Assembly (NCBI GenBank): GCA_016124795.1
Contig: WGNB01000024.1
Span: forward strand, 1-64,000
DNA: 64,000 nt
Source: Rhodopseudomonas sp.
GTDB lineage: Bacteria > Pseudomonadota > Alphaproteobacteria > Rhizobiales > Xanthobacteraceae
Direction: 5' to 3'
Shown: positions 9,052 to 18,265 of the stretch, piece after piece
How the letters are laid out: every line of letters begins with the position of its first letter
How positions within the stretch are numbered: position 1 is the stretch's first letter
Notes under the pieces: generated by a model
Told to the model about the DNA's origin: nothing
What the model saw: the letters and a program-made list of their open reading frames with translations, nothing else
Database searches by the model: none
Translations under genes and position numbers: made by a program

Positions 9052-9885
9052 TTACATCACAACGACCTTGGCGCCGACCTTGACCCGGCCATAGAGGTCG
9101 ATGACATCGGCGTTGCGCAGCCGGATGCAACCCGACGACACGTTGTGGCCGATGGTCCACGGCTCGTTCGAGCCGTGAATGCGATACAAGGTCGAGCCCA
9201 GATACATCGCCCGCGCGCCGAGCGGATTGTTCGGACCGCCGGCCATGAAATGCGGCAGGTTCGGCTGGCGTTCGAGCATCTCCTTCGGCGGCACCCAATC
9301 CGGCCATTCCTTTTTCGCCGAAATCTTGTGAACGCCGGACCAGGTGAAACCGGGCCGGCCGACGCCGATGCCGTAACGCAACGCCTTGCCGTCGCCTTCG
9401 ACGAGATAAAGAAACTTGTTCGGCGTATCGATCACCACGGTGCCGGGCTGTTCCGACGTCTCGTAACTGACTTCCTGACGCTGGTAGCGCGGATCGATCG
9501 GATAATTGCGCGGCGCGACCTGAGGCTCGTAGGCCGGATCGACGATCGGTCCGGTGTTGGCGTAAAGCGGCTGGCCCGGTCCGCCATAAGCCGACGGGGC
9601 ATAGCGCTGCCGCGGCGCATAAGGCTGCGGCGCGACCTGCGGCGGCGCGTCGTAGCGCGGCGGCCGGGCGTATTGCGTGCGGTCGCCGTCGTCGCCGCCG
9701 AACAGGAATTCGATAAAGCCGCCGCCGAGATTGCTTTCCATCCGCTGCGGCTGCGCCGCCACCACCATCGGCGGCGCCATCGGGGTTTCCCGATAGGGCT
9801 GACGATATTGCTGGGCCGCCACCGGGCCGGCGCCGAGCGCCGCGACAAACACCACGGCCGTACCGATCACCATCGTACGCTGCAT
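9052..9885 (-). CDS. L,D-transpeptidase (YkuD domain)
   Basis: A 277-residue secreted enzyme that forms 3-3 peptidoglycan cross-links or attaches proteins to peptidoglycan. A signal peptide (MVIGTAVVFVAALGAGPVAA) is followed by a long Pro/Tyr/Gln-rich region to about residue 140, then the YkuD domain. The catalytic motif is intact: His237 in RIHGSNEP and Cys253 in SSGCIRLRNAD (numbered from the ATG at 9885). A GTG four codons earlier (9897) is an alternative start; neither has a clear ribosome site. The gene is convergent with the DUF2076 gene. Confidence 0.88.
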   Translation of the reverse strand: MQRTMVIGTAVVFVAALGAGPVAAQQYRQPYRETPMAPPMVVAAQPQRMESNLGGGFIEFLFGGDDGDRTQYARPPRYDAPPQVAPQPYAPRQRYAPSAYGGPGQPLYANTGPIVDPAYEPQVAPRNYPIDPRYQRQEVSYETSEQPGTVVIDTPNKFLYLVEGDGKALRYGIGVGRPGFTWSGVHKISAKKEWPDWVPPKEMLERQPNLPHFMAGGPNNPLGARAMYLGSTLYRIHGSNEPWTIGHNVSSGCIRLRNADVIDLYGRVKVGAKVVVM

Positions 9886-10134
9886 CACGCTACTCACAAA
9901 AACTTATGGCTAAGACGTCGTAACCAGTACACGACCAAACCAACACCGATTGGTAAACCATGCGGCCGGGCGGTCGCGAATGCCGCCGTGCCGGCCGCGC
10001 TTCGTCGCCATAGCGTTTATTTTCGGTAAAGCCGGCGGCGGCGTGGTTAACGTTGCGTTGCAGCGGCACCGGCGCACCGTGCAATTTCCCGCAATAACGG
10101 AATTGGCCCGCAACCCAACGTTAAGGCGCGATCC

Positions 10135-10146
10135 GGTAAATTTACC
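10135..10146. promoter_or_regulatory. 12-base perfect palindrome upstream of the CheZ-like gene
   Basis: GGTAAATTTACC is a perfect 12-base palindrome ending 26 bases before the GTG of the CheZ-like gene. An AT-rich palindrome at this place could be an operator or part of a core promoter. This is inference from symmetry and position only. Confidence 0.35.
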
Positions 10147-10172
10147 ATATTCATCGGGGTGGGGACGCAGTC

Positions 10173-10817
10173 GTGCAGCGCAAGGTATTTCGCATCGAGG
10201 AGATGATGACGGCCAAGCGCGTGTCGCCGACCGCGTCGTCGTCGATGCGCGATGAGATCAAGGCGCTCAGCCAGCAGCTTAACGTGCCGGCCGCCGGGCA
10301 GAACGACGAGGCGGCCCCAGACCTGATCGCGGAACTGGCGCAGATCCGCGGCGCGATCGTTCGGCAAAAGCGCGACCTCAAGGACCTGCTCAACGACGGC
10401 GACCAGAACCGGATGGTGCGCGCCGCCGACGAACTCGGCGCGGCGGTCGACGGCATGGAGACCGCGACCCAGAAAATCCTGAACGCCGCCGAACAGATCG
10501 ACGACAGCGCCAAGGCCTTGACCGCCGCGCTGATGGACAATTTCAAGCGCGGCGTCGCGCAGGACATCCAGGATCAGGTGGTGACGATTTTCGAGGCCTG
10601 CAATTTCCAGGACCTCGCCGGCCAGCGTATCGGCAAGGTCATGGCGACGCTCGACGCCGTCGAACGCAAGGTCACCGCGATGCTGGCGCGTTACGAGGGA
10701 TTGAATGCGGCAACGCCCGAGACACCATCGGCCGGCGCCGGGCTGCTCAATGGCCCGAAACTCGACGGCGACGCCGGCCACGCCAGTCAAAGCGACATCG
10801 ACAAGATCTTCGGTTGA
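10173..10817 (+). CDS. CheZ-like protein phosphatase
   Basis: A 214-residue, mostly helical protein with the CheZ signature near residues 125-155: DIQDQVVTIFEACNFQDL, then GQRIGKV. The C terminus SQSDIDKIFG resembles the short tail that lets CheZ bind CheY, separated from the helical core by a Pro/Gly/Ala linker. CheZ dephosphorylates CheY-P. No chemotaxis genes are adjacent, so the response regulator it acts on is not known from context. GTG start at 10173. Confidence 0.8.
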   Translation: MQRKVFRIEEMMTAKRVSPTASSSMRDEIKALSQQLNVPAAGQNDEAAPDLIAELAQIRGAIVRQKRDLKDLLNDGDQNRMVRAADELGAAVDGMETATQKILNAAEQIDDSAKALTAALMDNFKRGVAQDIQDQVVTIFEACNFQDLAGQRIGKVMATLDAVERKVTAMLARYEGLNAATPETPSAGAGLLNGPKLDGDAGHASQSDIDKIFG

Positions 10818-10842
10818 AGCCCGCGCGCGCCGGACGGACGAT

Positions 10843-12048
10843 CTAGACCGGCCGTCTGATCGCGATGAAACAGGACAAGGCGGCGGCGGCGAAACATGCG
10901 GCCAGCGCCAGCGCGATCGCGTCCGAAGCGCGGTCGACGACAAAGGCCATTACCAATGGCGCCAACGCCTGCACCGCCAGGAACGGTCCGGCCAGCCGGC
11001 CCATCAGCCGGCCATAACCGTGCGGTCCGAACAACACCAAGGGCACCGCGCCGCGCGTGATCGTCACCAGGCCGTTGGCGCCGCCGAACATCAGCGCGAA
11101 GAGCGCCGCCGTCGGCACCGAGATGCCGAACACCGCCAGCATCGCAAAACCGCACAGCAGCGCGCTTAACGCGCCGCGCACGACCCAGAGCGGATGCAAA
11201 TCGCGGCCGAAGGCGAACTCGATCATCCGGGCGCCAACCTGCGCCGGCCCGAACAACGCGCCGATCCAGACCACCGTGCCGGCATCGATGCCGGAGCGGG
11301 TGAAGATCGCCAGAAGATGCGCCGACAGGCCCGACGGCACGAAGGCATAAGCGGCAAAGGCCGACGCCACCAGAATGAACGGCAAGCCGCGCGACGGCAG
11401 CACCTTGTCCGGCGCGAGGCTGTCGCCGGCTTTGCCGACGACGATTTCGGCGCGGCCACGCGGCAGCAGAAAGGCATGAAACGGCGCCGACACCCCGGCC
11501 AGCAACGCGGCATAGATCCAGTAAGCGCCATGCCAACCGACGGCTTCGATCAGGAAATGGGTGGTCGGCCAGCTCACCGTCGAGGCAAAGCCACCGGCCA
11601 GCGTCAGCGCCGTGATCGGCCGGCGCGCCGCGCCGCCGAAGATGCGGCCGAGCGAGGCGAAAGCGGCATCGTACAAGTTCGCCGACATCGCCAGACCGAG
11701 CATGACCCAGACCGCGAGATAAGCCGGACGGCTGGCGGCAAAAGTCAGCAGCGTGAGCCCGAGCGCCCCGGTCAGGGAACCGGCGGTCATCACGACATGG
11801 CCGCCGAAGCGATCGATCGCGCGGCCGACATAGGGCGCGCTCAATCCGGCCGCCAGCAAGGCGATCGAGAATCCACCCATCGAGAAAGACATCGACCAGC
11901 CGCGCTCGGCGGCGATCAGCGGCACGATCAGCACCGGCGTGTAGAAGATCGCGCCCCATGACAGGATCTGGGTGACGCCGAGCACCGGCACCGCGCGCCA
12001 GGGTCCCTTCACGAAGCGACTGTCGGTGATGGCGCGGGGAAAGCTCAT
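10843..12048 (-). CDS. MFS transporter
   Basis: A 401-residue major facilitator with about 12 hydrophobic segments. The loop between helices 2 and 3 reads GRAIDRFGGHVV, close to the MFS motif A. It begins MSFPRAITDSRFVKGPW; the start at 12048 is the first ATG, with a TTG six bases earlier as an alternative and no clear ribosome site. The substrate cannot be read from sequence. It is convergent with the CheZ-like gene and has no operon partner. Confidence 0.8.
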   Translation of the reverse strand: MSFPRAITDSRFVKGPWRAVPVLGVTQILSWGAIFYTPVLIVPLIAAERGWSMSFSMGGFSIALLAAGLSAPYVGRAIDRFGGHVVMTAGSLTGALGLTLLTFAASRPAYLAVWVMLGLAMSANLYDAAFASLGRIFGGAARRPITALTLAGGFASTVSWPTTHFLIEAVGWHGAYWIYAALLAGVSAPFHAFLLPRGRAEIVVGKAGDSLAPDKVLPSRGLPFILVASAFAAYAFVPSGLSAHLLAIFTRSGIDAGTVVWIGALFGPAQVGARMIEFAFGRDLHPLWVVRGALSALLCGFAMLAVFGISVPTAALFALMFGGANGLVTITRGAVPLVLFGPHGYGRLMGRLAGPFLAVQALAPLVMAFVVDRASDAIALALAACFAAAALSCFIAIRRPV

Positions 12049-12060
12049 GGACAACCGGCA

Positions 12061-12094
12061 AAAGAAAACGAGGCGCGGAACCGCCGCGCCTCGT
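12061..12094 (-). terminator. Rho-independent terminator after the lipoprotein gene
   Basis: Perfect 11-base stem (12068-12078 and 12084-12094) with a 5-base loop. On the minus strand the stem is followed by TTTTCTTT. It lies 41 bases past the stop of the lipoprotein gene and just upstream of the MFS gene, so it should separate the two transcripts. Confidence 0.8.
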
Positions 12095-12135
12095 CTTAAC
12101 CGATGTTCGGGGCGGCGGGCAGTCCGCCGCCGCTG

Positions 12136-12744
12136 TTACCGCTGCTGAATCGGCGGCTGGACCGGCTTCGGTCTGGCCGGCGCACGCGGCTTCGGCTTGG
12201 CGGCCGACCGTGGCTTCACATGCTTGGCGCCCTGCGGCGGGCAGCGGACATAGACCATCGTGCCGTAACGGCCCTGCACTTCCGGGTCCATCCAGCGCAG
12301 GATCAGCACCCGGCCGTCGAAATGCATGACCTCGCGGTCCTGAATGCTGCCCGGCGGGTCGCCTTCCGGACCGATGAAGGTCTTGCCACCCGGCGCGCCC
12401 TTCAGGCGCAGCTCGGTCGGCGTCGCCTGATCGGCCAGATGCATCATCACGCCGCCGGTCTGGCCGAGCGTAATGATGTAGGGCTGGCGGCACTGCACGA
12501 CGGCGGCGGCCTCGGTGCGCTCGCGGTCCTCCGGCTTGTGATAGGCGGCCAGACCCCACGAGCCGACAATGTCCTGCGGCGGGAAGGCCGGCGGCAAGGT
12601 CGGCGTCACCGGCGGCGGCGGCGGCGGTTGCGGCGCGCTGGTGGTGGCGCAGCCGGCGAGCCCGAACGACAGCAAACCAAGAACCAGGGCGGCCATCAGG
12701 CCTTGGCGGCCGGCCGATGGGCCGAGGGGACGACGATGACTCAT
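12136..12744 (-). CDS. lipoprotein of unknown function
   Basis: A 202-residue protein with a lipoprotein signal: a basic n-region, a hydrophobic core (LMAALVLGLLSFG) and the lipobox LAGC. After a Pro-rich stretch comes a domain starting DIVGSWGLAAYHKPEDRERTEAAAVVQC, with DREVMHFDGRVLILRWMD, and a Lys/Pro/Ala-rich tail. It is probably a conserved outer-membrane-anchored protein of alphaproteobacteria. The ATG at 12744 follows AGGAG; upstream residues in the same frame are not signal-like. No enzymatic motif is seen. Confidence 0.75.
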   Translation of the reverse strand: MSHRRPLGPSAGRQGLMAALVLGLLSFGLAGCATTSAPQPPPPPPVTPTLPPAFPPQDIVGSWGLAAYHKPEDRERTEAAAVVQCRQPYIITLGQTGGVMMHLADQATPTELRLKGAPGGKTFIGPEGDPPGSIQDREVMHFDGRVLILRWMDPEVQGRYGTMVYVRCPPQGAKHVKPRSAAKPKPRAPARPKPVQPPIQQR

Positions 12745-12962
12745 TCGGACTCCTGAAACGCGGTTTGGCGGGGACATTGCGGGGCAAAGCGCGCCGGTGC
12801 AAGTGAAAGTGCAAGCGAAAGTACAGGCGAAAATGCGGTCGGAACTGCAAGCGCGCAGAGGTCGGAACGCGGGTGCAGGGAACGTCGGGGCGTCAGGATC
12901 GGGGCCGTGACCGGCCGTTAATCATCCGCCCTGCCGCCTGCCTTTACCCTATTGCGCCAGCC

Positions 12963-12991
12963 TTGACACCCAGCCGTTAAGGCCATATCTC
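12963..12991 (+). promoter_or_regulatory. probable sigma-70-type promoter of groESL
   Basis: TTGACA at 12963-12968 is followed after 17 bases by TATCTC (12986-12991), a plausible housekeeping promoter. Transcription would start close to 13000, immediately before the CIRCE element, which is the usual arrangement for HrcA-controlled groESL operons. Confidence 0.55.
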
Positions 12992-13001
12992 CCCGCTGCG
13001 C

Positions 13002-13028
13002 TTGGCACTCTGCTGCCAAGAGTGCTAA
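13002..13028 (+). promoter_or_regulatory. CIRCE operator (HrcA binding site)
   Basis: TTGGCACTC, nine bases, GAGTGCTAA. This matches the CIRCE consensus TTAGCACTC-N9-GAGTGCTAA with a single mismatch in the left arm. HrcA binds it and represses groESL until heat shock. Confidence 0.93.
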
Positions 13029-13157
13029 GAGACTGGATTATCGACAGTTTCTGTCACCAGACCGATCCCGGGCGCCGCTGTTTTTCCGGCATCCGAGCGG
13101 TCGCCAAGACCGGTCCCGGCGTTTCGGAACCAGGCGAGCAACAGCACGAGGAACCCC

Positions 13158-13454
13158 ATGGCCACTACCAAATTCCGTCCCCTGCACGATCGCATTGTCG
13201 TGCGCCGCATCACCGCCCTCGAAAAGACCAAGGGCGGCATCATCATTCCCGATAGCGCGCAGGAAAAGCCGTCGGAAGGCGAAGTCATCGCCGTCGGCCC
13301 GGGCGGTCGCGACGAAACCGGCAAGCTGACCCCGATGGACATCAAGGTCGGCGACCGCGTGCTGTTCGGCAAATGGTCGGGCACCGAAGTCAAGCTCGAC
13401 GGCGAAGATCTCCTGATCATGAAGGAGAGCGACGTCATGGGCATCGTCGGCTAA
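13158..13454 (+). CDS. groES: co-chaperonin GroES
   Basis: A 98-residue heptameric lid of the GroEL chaperonin. It has the typical start [13 protein letters not shown], the mobile-loop region ([20 protein letters not shown]) and the end [14 protein letters not shown]. It lies 130 bases after the CIRCE operator and is followed by groEL after a 148-base spacer that contains a large inverted repeat. Expression should be heat-inducible through HrcA. Confidence 0.97.
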   Translation: MATTKFRPLHDRIVVRRITALEKTKGGIIIPDSAQEKPSEGEVIAVGPGGRDETGKLTPMDIKVGDRVLFGKWSGTEVKLDGEDLLIMKESDVMGIVG

Positions 13455-13466
13455 GCGAGCCCATCC

Positions 13467-13571
13467 CCGTCATCCTGAGGCGGCCGGCGCAGCCGGCCCT
13501 CGAAGGATGAACGGCCACGAATCTGCCCGTCATCCTTCGAGGTTCGCTTTGCTCACACCTCAGGATGACGG
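13467..13571. repeat. paired inverted palindromic repeats inside the groES-groEL spacer
   Basis: Two copies of an intergenic palindromic element sit head-to-head. The outer arms CCGTCATCCTGAGG (13467-13480) and CCTCAGGATGACGG (13558-13571) are perfectly complementary over 14 bases. The inner arms CCTCGAAGGATGA (13498-13510) and TCATCCTTCGAGG (13530-13542) are complementary over 13. The first unit also has its own hairpin GGCCGGC-GCA-GCCGGCC (13482-13498). A related copy lies at 41331-41400. In the bicistronic mRNA this could form a large structure affecting stability or groES:groEL stoichiometry. Confidence 0.85.
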
Positions 13572-13596
13572 ATCGAACTCATTCCAACCGGAGTAA

Positions 13597-15249
<1,653 letters not shown>

Positions 15250-15277
15250 GGCCGCCCGCCTTCAACGATTGACGACG

Positions 15278-15304
15278 AAAAGGCCGCCGAAAGGCGGCCT
15301 TTTT
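15278..15304 (+). terminator. Rho-independent terminator of groESL
   Basis: GGCCGCC (15282-15288), loop GAAA, GGCGGCC (15293-15299), then TTTTT, preceded by AAAA. It lies 29 bases after the groEL stop. Confidence 0.92.
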
Positions 15305-15387
15305 GCTTTCAGCGGACCCGCTCGGCACGTCCGGTCGATCCGATAGCGATTGTTGCAACCGAATGACGCCCTTGCGCGTTGCTCACG

Positions 15388-16362
15388 ATGGCTTCGTCGC
15401 AATCGAAAACCGTCGTCTACGCCGCCGCCACCGGCAATCTGCTCGTGGCCCTCACCAAATTCATCGCCGCTTCCTGGACCGGCTCTTCCGCGATGCTGTC
15501 GGAGGCGATCCACTCGGTGGTCGATACCGGCAATCAGCTGGTGCTGCTCTACGGCCTGCACCGCGCCGCCAAACCGCCGGACGCGGCGCATCCGCTCGGC
15601 TATGGGCGCGAGCTTTATTTCTGGAGCTTCATCGTCGCGCTGCTGCTGTTCACGCTCGGCGCCGGCGTCGCGCTTTATGAGGGCATCACCCACATCGCGA
15701 ATCCGAGCGAGATCGTCGACGCGCGCGTAAGCTACATCGTTTATTGTTGCGCCGCGGTTTTCGAAGGTTCGAGCTGGTATGTGGCGTTGCGCGAATTCCG
15801 CAAGGCCAAGGGCGATGTCAGCTATTACGAAGCGGTCCGCCGCAGCAAGGACCCGCCGACCTTCATCGTGCTGTTCGAAGACACCGCCGCGCTGATCGGT
15901 CTGGTGCTCGCCGCGATCGGCACCGTCTGCGCCGACAGCTTCGCCATGCCGGTGTTCGACGGCGCGGCATCGATCGGCATCGGTCTGGTGCTGGCGTTGA
16001 CCGCCTGGGCGCTGGCGCGTGAAAGCAAGGAATTGCTGATCGGCGAACCGGCGCGACCGAAACTGCGCAACGCGATCGTCTCAATCGCGCGCAGCATCGA
16101 CGGAATCGAGAACGCGCAACTGGTGTTCAGCGTGCACCTGGCCCCCGAACAAGTCATCGCCGCGCTCAGTCTGGAATTCGGCGACACGCTGACGACGACC
16201 GAGATCGAGGCGGCGGTCGATGCGCTGGACCAAGCGGTGCATCGAAACCATCCGGAGGTGACGGCGATTTTCGTCAAGCCGCAGGCCACGGTCACCATGC
16301 CGGCGCTGATCGGCCGCCTGCCCGGCCGGGCCTCGACTAGTTCGTCGACGCCCGAAACCTGA
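15388..16362 (+). CDS. cation diffusion facilitator (CDF) metal exporter
   Basis: A 324-residue inner-membrane protein that exports divalent metal ions such as Zn2+, Co2+ or Fe2+ by proton exchange. The first helix contains TGNLLVALTKFIAASWTG, and helix 2 has the metal-site pattern SEAIHSVVDTGNQ. HPLGYGRELYFWSF follows. After the membrane domain is a cytoplasmic metallochaperone-like domain. A second metal pair is suggested by FEDTAALIGL. The ATG at 15388 matches the usual MASSxSKxVVYAA start; a TTG nine bases earlier is possible. Its 3' end overlaps the next, convergent gene by 26 bases. Confidence 0.85.
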   Translation: MASSQSKTVVYAAATGNLLVALTKFIAASWTGSSAMLSEAIHSVVDTGNQLVLLYGLHRAAKPPDAAHPLGYGRELYFWSFIVALLLFTLGAGVALYEGITHIANPSEIVDARVSYIVYCCAAVFEGSSWYVALREFRKAKGDVSYYEAVRRSKDPPTFIVLFEDTAALIGLVLAAIGTVCADSFAMPVFDGAASIGIGLVLALTAWALARESKELLIGEPARPKLRNAIVSIARSIDGIENAQLVFSVHLAPEQVIAALSLEFGDTLTTTEIEAAVDALDQAVHRNHPEVTAIFVKPQATVTMPALIGRLPGRASTSSSTPET

Positions 16363-16831
16363 TCGTGGTCGGACCGGCCAGCACTAGCTTGCCGCCCTGC
16401 GCGTGCCACTCGGTCACCTGGGTCAGCGCGGCGAGCAGATCGGCATCGGCCTGCTTGCGCGCGTCGCTGCACTGCCCCGTGCTCATGTATTGCGGCAAGG
16501 TCGTCGGCAGCGGCGGCGTCTCGATGTGAATGGCGTTGCCGTTGGTCTGCACCAGCGCCGGCACGGTGTAGCACCACAGATCAATGGTGGCGCGGCCGTC
16601 GGCTCCGACATTGATCGACGGCATGCGCTTGACCGGACGCATCGGCGCGCCGTCATAAACCAGCGCCTGATCGAACGGGAACTGATCATCGGCAACGGCC
16701 GGCGCAAGCGCGCTCGACAACGTCAATGCAGCGACGGCGGCGCCGACCGCGGACGACATCGAAGCCCGCGTCAGGCCCTGCAAAACACCGGCAAAAACCG
16801 ACCGGCCCGCGACCGGACGTTGCATTTTCAT
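16337..16831 (-). CDS. META/HslJ-like secreted protein
   Basis: A 164-residue protein with a long signal peptide ending LTLSSALAPAVA. The C-terminal half carries features of the META/HslJ fold: ARKQADADLLAALTQVTEWHAQGGKLVLAG, ending TIRFRAS. Two cysteines (LWCYTV, GQCSDA) could form a periplasmic disulfide. The ATG at 16831 follows GGAG with six bases spacing. Such proteins are small envelope proteins of uncertain role. Its 3' end overlaps that of the CDF gene. Confidence 0.65.
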   Translation of the reverse strand: MKMQRPVAGRSVFAGVLQGLTRASMSSAVGAAVAALTLSSALAPAVADDQFPFDQALVYDGAPMRPVKRMPSINVGADGRATIDLWCYTVPALVQTNGNAIHIETPPLPTTLPQYMSTGQCSDARKQADADLLAALTQVTEWHAQGGKLVLAGPTTIRFRASTN

Positions 16832-17016
16832 CGTGATCTCCGGATTGACAAGCGCTGCTGCGACGCCATCGAGGCCAATCTGAAATGCCGTCTCAAAGCC
16901 CTGCCGTCAAGCCGCTTTTGCCGCCGGCATGGCTGGTCCCGAGCAAGCCCCAATGCGGCATTTTGACTTGACGCGCGAACCGCGATTAACGTGACTGGAA
17001 ACGCCGGAGCACACCG

Positions 17017-17886
17017 ATGGAACAGCGCATCGTCGATCTTTATGACACGTTTACGCATGGCGGCATCGACCGTCGCGCCTTTCTCGACCGGCTGGCGGAG
17101 ATCGTCGGTTCGAGCGCGGCGGCCATCGCACTGCTGCCGTTATTGCAAAACGATTATGCCCGCGCCGAGACGGTCGCGGCCGACGACGCACGGCTCGCCA
17201 TCGATACGGTGTCCTACGATGCATCGGGCACGGCGATGCACTGTTATCTCGCGCGCGGCAAGGGTAAGGTCAAACGGCCGGCGGTCATCGTCATTCATGA
17301 GAATCGCGGTCTCAATCCGCATATCAAGGACATCGCACGCCGGCTCGCGCTCGAAGGATTTCTCGCGCTCGCGGTCGACGCCTTGTCGCCGCTCGGCGGC
17401 ACGCCCGGCGACGAGGACAAGGGCCGCGACATGATCGCTTCGCTCAAGCTCGACGAGACCGCGCAGCGGATCGCGGCGGCCGTTCCCTTTCTCGAGAAGC
17501 ATCCGGAATCGACCGGCAAGGTCGGCGCCGTCGGCTTCTGCTGGGGCGGCGGCATGGTCAACCGCATCGCGGTGATCGCGCCCGACCTCAAGGCCGGCGT
17601 CGCCTATTACGGCGCGCAACCGCCGGCCTCGCAGGTGCCGTCGATCCAGGCCGCGCTGCTGTTGCATTATGCCGGGCTGGACAGCCGGATCGACGCCGGC
17701 ATTCCGGCTTATGAGGCCGCGCTCAAGGCGAACGGCAAGCGCTTCACCGTCTATGTTTATCCCGGCGTCAACCACGCCTTCAATAACGACACCTCGAGCC
17801 GCTACGACAAGCCGGCCGCCGATCTCGCCTGGCAGCGGACGCTGGCTTTTTTCACCGAAACATTGGGCGCGCCGCCGAAGGTCTGA
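17017..17886 (+). CDS. dienelactone hydrolase family protein, Tat-exported
   Basis: A 289-residue alpha/beta hydrolase. The dienelactone hydrolase motif GFCWGGG places the nucleophile Cys175; Asp222 (AGLDSRID) and His253 (PGVNHAFNND) complete the triad. VIVIHENRGLNPHIKDIARRLA is the typical region after the first strands. The N terminus has DRRAFLDRLAEIVGSSAAAIALL, a twin-arginine signal, so the folded enzyme is probably exported. The natural substrate is unknown. It has a GGAG ribosome site and no operon partner. Confidence 0.87.
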   Translation: MEQRIVDLYDTFTHGGIDRRAFLDRLAEIVGSSAAAIALLPLLQNDYARAETVAADDARLAIDTVSYDASGTAMHCYLARGKGKVKRPAVIVIHENRGLNPHIKDIARRLALEGFLALAVDALSPLGGTPGDEDKGRDMIASLKLDETAQRIAAAVPFLEKHPESTGKVGAVGFCWGGGMVNRIAVIAPDLKAGVAYYGAQPPASQVPSIQAALLLHYAGLDSRIDAGIPAYEAALKANGKRFTVYVYPGVNHAFNNDTSSRYDKPAADLAWQRTLAFFTETLGAPPKV

Positions 17887-17990
17887 CGCCGCGCCGGGCC
17901 GACAAAGCGGTGGTGTCACAGCCTGCCTTGCGCTAACATCGCCGCCAACACATCGCGGATGAAAACCGCGCGACGATACGGGAGAACGAC

Positions 17991-18176
17991 ATGGCGGACG
18001 CAATTACCAGCGCCATAGGCGCGATCATCATGCTCGGTTATATTCTGCTGATCGCGGCCAAGCTGGCGGCGCCGCCGCTGTGGATCGTCTGCCTGATCGG
18101 CCTCGCGCTGATGCTCTGGGCATTCTGGGGCGACGACTGGAAGCCGATCTTCGTGCGGACCCGCAAAGATCCATAA
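17991..18176 (+). CDS. small two-helix membrane protein, 61 aa
   Basis: A short protein almost entirely made of two membrane helices (ITSAIGAIIMLGYILLIAAK and PPLWIVCLIGLALMLWAFW) with a short basic tail (VRTRKDP). A GGGAG site lies six bases before the ATG. It is 104 bases after the hydrolase gene. No family recognised; possibly a small inner-membrane protein. Confidence 0.65.
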   Translation: MADAITSAIGAIIMLGYILLIAAKLAAPPLWIVCLIGLALMLWAFWGDDWKPIFVRTRKDP

Positions 18177-18179
18177 CCT

Positions 18180-18241
18180 GTCATTCCGGTTCGCGCCGCG
18201 GGCGCGAACCAGGATCGACGTTTCGCGGTGTCCGGAATCAC
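18180..18241. repeat. intergenic palindromic repeat with perfect hairpin
   Basis: GGTTCGCGCC (18188-18197), loop GCG, GGCGCGAACC (18201-18210) is a perfect 10-base stem. Flanking it are TCATTCCGG on the left and CCGGAAT near 18234-18240. This is the layout of another family of dispersed palindromes in this bacterial group. It lies between two convergent genes and may act as a transcription end. Confidence 0.65.
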
Positions 18242-18265
18242 AACGCACCGCACTTTCGCCGGCCG

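Noticed and set aside
10787..12850. 687-codon minus-strand frame across the MFS and lipoprotein genes
   Set aside because: It overlaps two well-supported genes and a terminator in another frame, and has a low-complexity Arg/Ala-rich product.
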